Of a DNA stretch of 5,212 bases, positions 1 through 5,201 are shown piece after piece; the stretch's first letter is position 1; the number at the start of each line of letters is the position of its first letter. The translations under genes and the position numbers were made by a program. Source of the DNA: DAOUMU01 sp034409055 (lineage in GTDB: Bacteria; Chloroflexota; Anaerolineae; 4572-78; J111); NCBI GenBank assembly GCA_034409055.1, contig DAOUMU010000369.1:1-5212 (forward strand), given 5' to 3'. The notes under the pieces are model-generated. The model had not been told where the DNA came from. It saw only the letters and a list, made by a program, of their open reading frames with translations, and ran no database searches.

Positions 1-1
1 G

Positions 2-643
2 TTGCATACTCTACTCAATCGGACCTTGGCTGCCTTGGGAGAATTACCGGCTCGAGAGGCAGCCGAGTTAGAGCGGCTGCTTGAGCAAGAAGAAGATGAA
101 GATGATGACGATGATGATACCTTAAACCTCTTCTTTCACGATGGCACAGAAAGACCGATTGTCCGTCCCAAGGATAAAACGCTCCAAAAACTGTATTACA
201 GTGGTAAGAAAAAGCAACATACCCTCAAAAACATTGTGGTTATCAATGCTTGGTGCAAGATTATGCTGTTAACGTTCACCTGTGAGGGTAAGAAACATGA
301 CAAGAAAGCCGCGGATGAAGCTGACTATCAGTTGCCTGAAGACAGTCGGTTATATCAAGATACCGGCTTTCAAGGCTTCAGCCTGGCCGGGGTCACGATC
401 ATCCAACCCAAAAAGAAACCTCGGGGCAAGGAGCTGACTGAAGATGATAAAGAAAACAACCGGCTCATTTCCAAAGTCAGAATTCGGATTGAACACGCTA
501 TTGGTGGGGTGAAACGGTATCGCATTGTTAAGGACAAGCTCCGAAATTGGAAAGAGAACTTTCGAGACAAAGTGATGGAAACTTGCTGTGGGTTGCACAA
601 TTTCAGGTTGAACTTTAGACCTTGGCACTATGAAGCCATTTAA
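2..643 (+). CDS. IS5-type DDE transposase, 5' end cut off by the window edge
   Basis: Cut-and-paste transposase of the DDE_Tnp_4 type (IS5 superfamily, probably ISL2-like). It nicks and joins the ends of its insertion sequence. All three acidic catalytic residues are visible when counting from the first codon here: D47 in the HDGTERPI motif, D120 in YQDTGFQG, and E164 in RIRIEHAIGGVKR. The YYSGKKKQHTLKN stretch after the first Asp is typical of the family. The frame is open to base 1 and the TTG at position 2 is only the first codon visible, so the real start and the usual N-terminal helix-turn-helix lie outside the window. The C-terminus (after the GLHNF helix) looks complete, ending at a TAA. 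An unusual run of acidic residues (30-39) precedes the catalytic core. No frameshift is visible, so the enzyme may be intact. The family call is firm; the subgroup is a guess. Confidence 0.9.
   Translation: MHTLLNRTLAALGELPAREAAELERLLEQEEDEDDDDDDTLNLFFHDGTERPIVRPKDKTLQKLYYSGKKKQHTLKNIVVINAWCKIMLLTFTCEGKKHDKKAADEADYQLPEDSRLYQDTGFQGFSLAGVTIIQPKKKPRGKELTEDDKENNRLISKVRIRIEHAIGGVKRYRIVKDKLRNWKENFRDKVMETCCGLHNFRLNFRPWHYEAI
89..118 (+). repeat. GAA/GAT trinucleotide tract coding for an acidic run
   Basis: Ten consecutive codons of GAA, GAT and GAC encode EEDEDDDDDD inside the transposase, between its N-terminal region and the first catalytic Asp. The near-perfect triplet repeat (GAT GAT GAC GAT GAT GAT at its end) suggests growth by replication slippage. 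Changes in whole triplets keep the frame, so the tract can vary in length without killing the gene. Confidence 0.7.
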
Positions 644-672
644 TCTCTATAATGTCTAGTACAAAATTAGAA

Positions 673-697
673 GTCGCCCACTTTTTCAGTGTGCGAC
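673..697. other. Hairpin downstream of the transposase (insertion-sequence end or terminator)
   Basis: GTCGCCCACT and AGTGTGCGAC pair over 9 of 10 positions around a five-base TTTTC loop, 29 bases past the transposase stop codon. It could be a subterminal structure at the right end of the insertion sequence, or a transcription stop for the transposase; no long run of T follows on the + strand (only ATTTTC). The left end of the element is outside the window, so the terminal inverted repeat cannot be matched. Confidence 0.5.
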
Positions 698-894
698 ATT
701 TTCATCCGATATATATTCCACTTATATATGTTGAAAACATAGTTTCGAGTGAATGAGACGTACCTGAGTGGAACTTTAACGAATTTCTATAGACACACGT
801 CTAATTTCCAACGTTCTGTGCTTTCTTGGCGCGACATGCGGTTGTTAGCTGGAGCTTGCCCCGAATTTGATACTTTGCTTCTAATAAAGAGTGT
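698..894. other. Non-coding stretch between insertion sequence and STAND gene
   Basis: No convincing gene is seen. The only structure is a weak A/T inverted repeat, ATATATA at 709-715 and TATATAT at 723-729. An 81-codon frame running rightward through 749-994 has no recognisable protein character and overlaps the 3' end of the oppositely oriented STAND gene. The outer boundary of the insertion sequence probably lies near the left end of this stretch. Confidence 0.4.
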
Positions 895-1599
895 TCAGTT
901 TGATGAGTGCTTGATACCGGTCAATTCATCAAGGATCTTGATTATACACTTTTCTCGCTCACTCGATGGTATATTTGCAACGTTAGCAATGTGAAGTGCC
1001 CTTGATAGGTTTCGCATTTTCACGAGATCCTTCTGGCATTCATCTATTCCACTAGAGGCACGTTTATTCTGGAAAAATAATAGGGATGCAGTAACCTGTG
1101 ACACAATACCAGCAGCAGAAGTTACAACAGCAATTTCTGTATTCCAAAAAAACGCGCCTAATATTCCTGAGATGATAATTAAGAACCCGATCCCACTGGC
1201 AATCAAGGCTAAATTAAAACTGACTTTTGATTCATTCTGCTTTTGGCGATAGAAGCCTTCTAACATATTGATCTCGGATTGGATATCGAGGCCAACAAGA
1301 TACTCGGTGGATTTCTTTTCATTTGGTTTAATGTTATTGACCGTGGAAATATGTGATTGTGCTTTCCGCGTTATTCCGATTAACTTACTCACTAAGAAAA
1401 CCCTTAGTTCAGACGGCCATCCTTCTTGCACTTCAAGGTATTTGTAATTGTCTTCCGCTTCTTCCCACTGCTGTAACTTTTCAGCCAAAAATCCTCGATA
1501 AAAGGTTAACCATAATTGATTATAGGGCTTTAATTCGTTACGCCGTTCTTCGATAACGCGTAATAGATATGTGCAGTAGTCTAATTGTGAAAGCTCCAA
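895..1599 (-). CDS. TRADD-N-associated 2-transmembrane domain piece
   Basis: 234 residues from a TTG at 1599; in-frame coding continues upstream to the TAG at 1624-1626, so this start is an artefact of the stop rather than a real one. Residues 1-80 are amphipathic helices of TPR type (QLWLTFYRGFLAEKLQQWEEAEDNYKYLE). A linker leads to a pre-membrane helix (IQSEINMLEGFYRQKQNESKVSFNLAL). Two membrane helices follow at about 128-151 and 156-176, and then a soluble C-terminal helical tail. This layout matches the cyanobacterial TRADD-N-associated 2TM domain seen in predicted NTP-dependent conflict systems. The family is known to sit at the C-terminus of large signalling proteins; a role as membrane tether or membrane-perturbing effector is inference. 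No TRADD-N domain itself is recognised here. No ribosome binding site is seen for the TTG. Confidence 0.7.
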   Translation of the reverse strand: MELSQLDYCTYLLRVIEERRNELKPYNQLWLTFYRGFLAEKLQQWEEAEDNYKYLEVQEGWPSELRVFLVSKLIGITRKAQSHISTVNNIKPNEKKSTEYLVGLDIQSEINMLEGFYRQKQNESKVSFNLALIASGIGFLIIISGILGAFFWNTEIAVVTSAAGIVSQVTASLLFFQNKRASSGIDECQKDLVKMRNLSRALHIANVANIPSSEREKCIIKILDELTGIKHSSN

Positions 1600-1623
1600 T
1601 GCTTGTAAGAACTCTCTTTCAAA

Positions 1624-2067
1624 CTACAAAAAGCCATTCTTCTCGTCTACGACGATTTGATGATAAATTGCTTCCGTTCGTTCTCCACGTGAGCTTATTG
1701 GATCCGAATCACAAATCTCGTGATAATATTGAGCAAGCCGATTGTTGATATTTAAATACTCAGATTTGTGGTTAGGTTTACACCATTCTTGTAAAATTCC
1801 AGCACGAATGGCATCATAGACGGTATAGTTGCTCTGTCCATACGGCTGGATGAAAGGGAGCCTCTGAAGTTCTTGATTTAGATTATCAGCTCGATCATAG
1901 GGCACAGAAAGTATAACAGCTAATACTTGAGTGTTAAAATATCGTGGGATAGCCGCTGCATAGATAGCTGTACTAACAGGGGGAGCTTGAGTAGCAAGCA
2001 TATCAAGAGCTAGTTTTCGCAGTATCTCATCGCGATTTACATCAACAAACGTCTTGTTTTCAATCAC
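1624..2067 (-). CDS. Winged-helix / C-terminal STAND piece, out of frame with the NTPase
   Basis: 147 codons that continue the NTPase in another frame. About residues 20-95 resemble the winged helix that follows STAND ATPases: PRYFNTQVLAVILSVPYD, a leucine-rich linker, LPFIQPYG, and then YTVYDAIRAGILQEW, the typical 'Y-x-V-H/Y-D-x-x-R' wing segment. After it, the helix with RLAQYYHEI and TEAIYHQIVVDEKNG is the usual lead-in to a TPR-like region. The GTG at 2067 lies one base after the upstream TAA and has GAGGG four bases before it, so coupled reinitiation is possible. A start codon so near a domain boundary could also be chance. The frame ends at a TAG that interrupts continuous coding sequence. 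On its own the piece has no ATPase or membrane part. Confidence 0.65.
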   Translation of the reverse strand: MIENKTFVDVNRDEILRKLALDMLATQAPPVSTAIYAAAIPRYFNTQVLAVILSVPYDRADNLNQELQRLPFIQPYGQSNYTVYDAIRAGILQEWCKPNHKSEYLNINNRLAQYYHEICDSDPISSRGERTEAIYHQIVVDEKNGFL

Positions 2068-2068
2068 T

Positions 2069-2851
2069 TTACCCTCGTTCGCTCACTAACTTTGAAAGCA
2101 TCATTGCTATTTCAAGGGGACGTCCTTCACTTGCTTTACAAAACATTCTTATTGTTTCAATTTCAAGTATAGGAGCGATTTCTTTCTGGTACTCTATCCA
2201 ATCCTCAACATTGCGAATTGAATCAAGTCTATGGTGGATTACTGAGTTTTTCCATTCTCGGTTCAGTTCTGGCACTTGTCTACCTGCAAGAACAACAACA
2301 GTGCCTGAGGTATGATAGGCGCTCTCCAGAAAAGAATTACACAACCAATCTTGAGTTATAGGTCCAGCTATCTCGATATCGTCGAAAAAACAGGCTACAG
2401 TCTGAGTTTGTAATAACAATGCTCGAAGGTCGGTAAAGAAGGCATTGGTGATTATTGAAAGACGTGCTTGCCGCTCCTCAATATCAAAACCACTGAGCGC
2501 AAGTTCAATATGGATGCCACTCGTGACGCCTTGCTCACTTTTGGTTGATAATTGAGGATTTATACTTGTTAATTCCTCGCGGAATTCGCCAAAATTTGCC
2601 CACCCGAGTCCCTGACTAAGGTGTAACATTACTTCAATTGGACCACTGGTTGGTAATCTGAAGCTAAAAATTGAATTTAAGATATTTCTCTCGTGGCAGA
2701 TATTAACAAAGACGCGAAGAAGACTTGTCTTACCCATACCCCCTTCACCAGAAATGAGCAATATTTGTCCTTGATTCCTTTCTAAAAGAAGGTGTGAAAA
2801 CAAGTCTATTTCCTGCTGCCTATCTGCAATATGTGATAATAATTTTGGCAT
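2069..2851 (-). CDS. STAND/AAA-type NTPase domain piece
   Basis: 260 residues forming a P-loop ATPase of the STAND class. Walker A is GEGGMGKTS at residues 35-43. Walker B is VACFFDDIE at 152-160, with D157 and D158. A sensor-1-like strand VVVLAGR ends at R191. The GRPLEI motif at 243-248 matches the G-x-P motif that closes the STAND helical subdomain. The opening RQQEIDLF is the usual N-terminal box before the P-loop. No N-terminal effector or adaptor domain is present; the protein starts almost at the ATPase, so any effector must be at the C-terminus or in a partner. The start ATG has AAGGA three bases upstream and GGAG twelve bases upstream. The frame ends at a TAA exactly where the winged helix should begin. 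The gene lies 69 bases downstream of the small membrane protein gene and probably shares its transcript. Confidence 0.8.
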   Translation of the reverse strand: MPKLLSHIADRQQEIDLFSHLLLERNQGQILLISGEGGMGKTSLLRVFVNICHERNILNSIFSFRLPTSGPIEVMLHLSQGLGWANFGEFREELTSINPQLSTKSEQGVTSGIHIELALSGFDIEERQARLSIITNAFFTDLRALLLQTQTVACFFDDIEIAGPITQDWLCNSFLESAYHTSGTVVVLAGRQVPELNREWKNSVIHHRLDSIRNVEDWIEYQKEIAPILEIETIRMFCKASEGRPLEIAMMLSKLVSERG

Positions 2852-2920
2852 TATTCCTTATTACTCCGTTAATTGTAGTGACGTGGGGAAGCCAGCCCGA
2901 TTGGATATCGAAACTTGCTC

Positions 2921-3148
2921 TTATGCTTTATTTGCCTTGGTCGCATCTGGGATAGCTTTTTCATTTGCGGCTGAGTCTTTCTTATCCGATTTTGCCTCAA
3001 TCTTCAATAACCATAAGAATAGAGGTTGCCCTTTTCTATAAGCATCAAGGACTAACAAGAGTAGTGCAATGATAACCACGACTAGAACGACAAGCAAGAT
3101 GTACATAGTTACTAGATTAGCAGACAGAAATTGAAAGAATGCATCCAT
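2921..3148 (-). CDS. Small single-pass membrane protein upstream of the STAND gene
   Basis: 75 residues from the ATG at 3148, which has AGGA four bases upstream. A TTG at 3163 would add five residues but has no such site, so the ATG is preferred. The N-terminus is short; one strongly hydrophobic segment follows (about residues 12-35, LVTMYILLVVLVVVIIALLLLV). Next comes YRKGQPLFLWLLKIEAK, then a charged, lysine- and alanine-rich tail. With two basic residues right after the membrane span, the tail is probably cytoplasmic. I do not recognise a named family, though small membrane proteins with an 'R-x-G-x-P…W-x-x-K-I' segment just after the span are known. The gene ends 69 bases before the NTPase start in the same orientation and lies directly after the promoter, so it is the first gene of the operon. 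A role as membrane partner, regulator or antitoxin-like restraint for the 2TM protein is possible but unproven. Confidence 0.7.
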   Translation of the reverse strand: MDAFFQFLSANLVTMYILLVVLVVVIIALLLLVLDAYRKGQPLFLWLLKIEAKSDKKDSAANEKAIPDATKANKA

Positions 3149-3281
3149 TTTATCCTGTTCCAAAAGCTGCCCAACACATTAGAGATTCATGTGGTGGTGC
3201 TCAGGCAAAGAGACCTAAATAAAAAGAAGTGGACGAGGTGATCACGAAAGGTGACAGAGAAGCCGCCACATAATCCTAGAT
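3149..3281 (-). other. 5' leader of the membrane-protein/STAND operon
   Basis: About 130 bases lie between the predicted transcript start and the first ATG. ATGTGGCGG (3263-3271) and CCACCACAT (3189-3197) can pair over eight of nine positions across the leader, and GTGATCAC (3238-3245) is a perfect eight-base palindrome. A nine-codon ATG frame starts near 3272. No known riboswitch is recognised. Confidence 0.35.
3153..3156 (-). promoter_or_regulatory. Ribosome binding site deciding the small membrane protein start
   Basis: AGGA on the minus strand, four bases before the ATG at 3148. The upstream TTG at 3163 lacks a comparable motif, which favours the 75-residue product. Confidence 0.6.
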
Positions 3282-3287
3282 AACCCC

Positions 3288-3296
3288 ATTATAGCA
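3288..3296 (-). promoter_or_regulatory. Extended -10 promoter for the membrane-protein/STAND operon
   Basis: On the minus strand the sequence is TGC followed by a consensus TATAAT, an extended -10 element. No good -35 hexamer is found 16-18 bases upstream, which fits extended -10 promoters. Runs of A and T upstream (about 3311-3357) could act as an UP element. Transcription would start near 3281 and read into the small membrane protein gene. Confidence 0.65.
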
Positions 3297-3333
3297 CAAA
3301 AAACGGCCAGAAATATTTCAGTTTAAATTGCAA

Positions 3334-3356
3334 AAAAAATTCATTTTGAATTTTTT
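3334..3356. other. A/T-rich inverted repeat upstream of the promoter
   Basis: AAAAAATTCA and TGAATTTTTT form a perfect ten-base stem around a TTT loop. It lies about 50-75 bases upstream of the predicted transcript start. It may be an UP element, a bent A-tract region or an operator; as a terminator its stem would be weak. Confidence 0.4.
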
Positions 3357-3368
3357 CTCGGTTGTGCC

Positions 3369-3393
3369 AAAAAATAAGGCGATACTCGCCTTA
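3369..3393 (-). terminator. Intrinsic terminator, minus strand
   Basis: On the minus strand TAAGGCGA, a GTA loop and TCGCCTTA make a perfect eight-base stem, followed at once by six T. It would stop leftward transcription from the helicase fragment before it enters the STAND operon. A second short stem (TTACC / GGTAA, 3391-3395 with 3402-3406) overlaps its base. Confidence 0.8.
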
Positions 3394-3507
3394 CCAATCA
3401 AGGTAATATGCGAACATCGCCCTAAAAGCTTTACCTCCCTTGTTCAACCCCAATCGCACCAAGTCGCTTGTGACCTGGGGGTCAAAAGTTGATCAAGCAG
3501 GAGATAA

Positions 3508-3525
3508 ACTTTTTGATCAAAAAGT
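3508..3525. repeat. 18-base perfect palindrome centred on GATC
   Basis: ACTTTTTGATCAAAAAGT is identical to its reverse complement. As RNA it gives a seven-base stem with a GATC loop; as DNA it looks like a dimeric protein binding site. The TTGATCAA core is repeated at 3489-3496, two helical turns plus a little away. Confidence 0.6.
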
Positions 3526-3542
3526 GTAGTCAGGTCAGCCCC

Positions 3543-3571
3543 GACCGGCAGATCGCCGTTGATCTGAGGTC
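3543..3571. other. Nested hairpin just past the helicase stop codon
   Basis: GACC (3543-3546) pairs with GGTC (3568-3571) and, inside, CAGATC (3549-3554) pairs with GATCTG (3561-3566) around a GCCGTT loop. No T-run follows on either strand, so it is not a standard intrinsic terminator. Confidence 0.45.
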
Positions 3572-3594
3572 GAAGGCCAACCGGCTGTATTCAG

Positions 3595-5019
3595 TTATAA
3601 GAATGAAAACTGTATTGCTCCTTTTGCCACTTCGACTTTGTTGATTTTCAGCTTAAGTGCCTCTGCGACCGCTTTTGCTGGCCGGAAGGCCCGTAACGGC
3701 TGCGGCAGCGTGATCGCTTCCAGATCGCTCCAGGAGAGTTGCACTGCGCCACCGCCAACATCAACTTGCATAATCTCCAGGTCTGTCTCGACCCGCTGCG
3801 GGAAATCAGGCAACAACACCGGTTGCTGGATCGGCTTCGGTTTGGTCACCGCCGCGATCTCCATCTCGCTCCACTCGACCCGACCAGATCGGCCTTGGGC
3901 CACGGCTTTCATCAGCGCGTCCATCAGATTGCCGTCGTCCACCTCCATGGCGGCCAGGCCCTCGGCCAGATCACCCTCGACCATCAAGGTCGCTTTGAGC
4001 TTGGTTGCGATCAGTTGGAGGGCCGTTTCCTGCCAGCTATCCTGGTAGTAGAGAAATATCACCCGCACCGGCCGGTCCTGGATCAAGCGCCAACTGCGGC
4101 GATCCCGCTGCCGCAGGTCGTTGATCCGGTACTCGATACCCGTCTCGATCAGAGTGGGTAACTCTACCAGATCCAAACCTTCCTTGAGCAGTGAGCCGTT
4201 GGCCAACAGGACCGGCTCCTGTCCCTTAGCCCGACACCGCTTGACAAAGCCACGATACCAGGTTTCCCGCTCATCCGGCTTACAGGTACTTTGACGCAGG
4301 ATTTCGCTGTAGATTCCCCGCGCTTTGAGCAGTTTCTGGATGCGACCCATCCAGTCCCGTCGATTGACCTGAGCGAAGTAGACTCCGATGCCTCGATCTT
4401 GGCTCAATTCCGACTCCACCAACTCCACCAGGGCCTGATCTTTGGCCAGGGGCTCGTCCGGCAGTTCGTCGTTGCCGGCCAGCACCCCGGCGATGTCATA
4501 GGAAGCGACCAGATGGCCTTCCTTGTCTTTGGCGGTCAGGGTTTCAGCCACCGGACAGTCCGGCCAACCCAGGCTGGCGTACAACCAGGCCGACAGCAGA
4601 CCGGGCTTGCCTTCCCTGGCCAGCCTGGCCGCCTCGTCGTAGACGCAGGCAATGTCGTTCAAGCCATCGTTGAGCCGGTCGTCCAGGGGAATAGGCAACC
4701 GCTCCTCGGTGTAGGGCGGCAGGTGCAGGTCCATATCGGCCAGCTTGATGAAAGCCGTGTTGTTCAGCAGCATAGTGACCATGCCCGGACTGACACCGGG
4801 GATTTCCCGCACCCGGACGTTCTCCCGGTTGTAACCGCAGGTACTGCTGTACCTGCTGCCGGATTTGACCGTGGTGATGGTTTCTTGCAGGCCGTGATGC
4901 TCGATAAACCGCTGCATTTCGTTGTAGGCATACAGCGCCCGAAAATGGGGAAACATCCGGTACATCAGATGAAAAATCGAGCTGGCCTTGCTACCGGAAC
5001 GGTCTTGGGCTTCAATCAA
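3595..5019 (-). CDS. C-terminal half of an SF2 (SNF2-like) helicase, N-terminally truncated
   Basis: 474 codons resembling the C-terminal half of large helicases (around 1000 residues) found on integrative and conjugative elements. Matching segments: SGSKASSIFHLMYRM (8-22), REIPGVSPGMV (71-81), the LPPYTEE box (100-106), a helicase-C core with GIGVYFAQVNRRDW (210-223), KEGLDLVELPTLIETGIEYRI (279-299, motif V region) and LRQRDRRSWRLIQ (302-314, motif VI), then QETALQLIATKL. The DEAD-like half with Walker A and B is absent, so the product should not hydrolyse ATP. Motif VI reads RLIQ where RIGQ is usual, and a TGT-GGKASS-like box is replaced before residue 10. The TTG start has no ribosome binding site; the frame stays open only to a TAG at 5056-5058, so this is a remnant. 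The C-terminal tail carries short repeats. The gene is clearly richer in G+C than the STAND operon. The family call is good; the exact subfamily is not. Confidence 0.7.
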   Translation of the reverse strand: MIEAQDRSGSKASSIFHLMYRMFPHFRALYAYNEMQRFIEHHGLQETITTVKSGSRYSSTCGYNRENVRVREIPGVSPGMVTMLLNNTAFIKLADMDLHLPPYTEERLPIPLDDRLNDGLNDIACVYDEAARLAREGKPGLLSAWLYASLGWPDCPVAETLTAKDKEGHLVASYDIAGVLAGNDELPDEPLAKDQALVELVESELSQDRGIGVYFAQVNRRDWMGRIQKLLKARGIYSEILRQSTCKPDERETWYRGFVKRCRAKGQEPVLLANGSLLKEGLDLVELPTLIETGIEYRINDLRQRDRRSWRLIQDRPVRVIFLYYQDSWQETALQLIATKLKATLMVEGDLAEGLAAMEVDDGNLMDALMKAVAQGRSGRVEWSEMEIAAVTKPKPIQQPVLLPDFPQRVETDLEIMQVDVGGGAVQLSWSDLEAITLPQPLRAFRPAKAVAEALKLKINKVEVAKGAIQFSFL

Positions 5020-5058
5020 ACAGCGTGGTAACGCAGAGGGTTTGAGCAGAAATAACTA

Positions 5059-5127
5059 TAGGCCCACTCATTTTCGGGCTTTCACACTAGCAGTTTGTCG
5101 GAGAAGTACTTTCCATCTGAAGGCAAA
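5059..5127. other. Junction between helicase fragment and possible insertion-sequence end
   Basis: Homology of the helicase frame is lost here. AGGCCC (5060-5065) and GGGCTT (5076-5081) form a six-base stem with one wobble pair. The following CACTAGCAGTTTGTCGGAG (5084-5102) looks like the terminal repeat of an insertion sequence, with a promoter and a gene start just inside it. Without the far end the inverted repeat cannot be confirmed. Confidence 0.35.
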
Positions 5128-5136
5128 TGATATAAA
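5128..5136 (+). promoter_or_regulatory. Candidate extended -10 promoter for the right-edge gene
   Basis: TGATATAAA gives a TG-n motif followed by TATAAA, close to the extended -10 consensus. No convincing -35 is present. Transcription would begin near 5143, about 60 bases before the ATG at 5202. Confidence 0.45.
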
Positions 5137-5188
5137 CTGAACCCATCTAATTTTCACAAGTGCCGCATGCTGTGGAACAGCCTTGAGT

Positions 5189-5193
5189 GGAGG
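5189..5193 (+). promoter_or_regulatory. Strong ribosome binding site for the right-edge gene
   Basis: GGAGG with an eight-base spacer before the ATG at 5202, close to ideal. It is the main reason for calling a gene with only a few codons visible. Confidence 0.65.
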
Positions 5194-5201
5194 TAACAAA
5201 G

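Larger units (their letters stand above)
895..2851 (-). pseudogene. STAND NTPase with C-terminal TRADD-N-associated 2TM domain, broken into three pieces
   Basis: Three consecutive minus-strand frames form one ancestral gene. Removing one G from the GGG at 2072-2074 joins frame one (…LVSERG) to frame two as SERGKVIENKTF. Frames two and three are already in the same frame, separated only by the TAG at 1624-1626; the codons after it (FEREFLQA) lead directly into the third piece. The repaired protein is about 651 residues: ATPase domain (1-260), winged helix (about 275-385), TPR-like helices, then two membrane helices near the C-terminus. This order and the connecting helix after 'EAIYHQ' are what is usual in bacterial STAND proteins. 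The inferred role is an invader-triggered switch that acts at the membrane. With two independent lesions it is most simply a pseudogene. Sequencing or assembly errors, or a genuinely split system, are the alternatives. A ribosome binding site (AAGGA, 2855-2859) supports the ATG at 2851. Confidence 0.75.
3394..3594. other. Non-coding, palindrome-rich stretch after the helicase fragment
   Basis: About 200 bases with no plausible gene. They hold an 18-base perfect palindrome (3508-3525), a second TTGATCAA core 24 bases from it (3489-3496), a stem TGACC / GGTCA near 3475-3488, and a nested hairpin next to the helicase stop (3543-3571). It may be a structured 3' untranslated region of the helicase transcript, the remains of an element end, or an unrecognised RNA. 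Confidence 0.4.

Noticed and set aside
350..628. Leftward open frames inside the transposase
   Set aside because: They are antisense to the conserved DDE core and have no recognisable protein features.
749..994. 81-codon rightward frame next to the insertion sequence
   Set aside because: It starts with a non-ATG codon, has no recognisable protein character and overlaps the 3' end of the 2TM-domain piece.
1353..1556. 67-codon rightward frame inside the 2TM-domain piece
   Set aside because: Antisense shadow of the TPR-like region, with no translation signal.
1624..1626. TAG as a pyrrolysine or other recoded codon
   Set aside because: No downstream recoding structure or supporting gene is visible, and a second lesion in the same gene makes simple decay more likely.
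3394..3594. Retron-type or other reverse-transcribed RNA in the palindrome-rich spacer
   Set aside because: No reverse transcriptase gene is present in the window and the inverted repeats do not form the paired a1/a2 arrangement.
3638..5031. Long rightward open frames opposite the helicase (3638-4048, 3739-4161, 4291-5031)
   Set aside because: They are antisense to a gene with clear family motifs, have low-complexity translations and no ribosome binding sites. GC-rich sequence leaves such frames open by chance.
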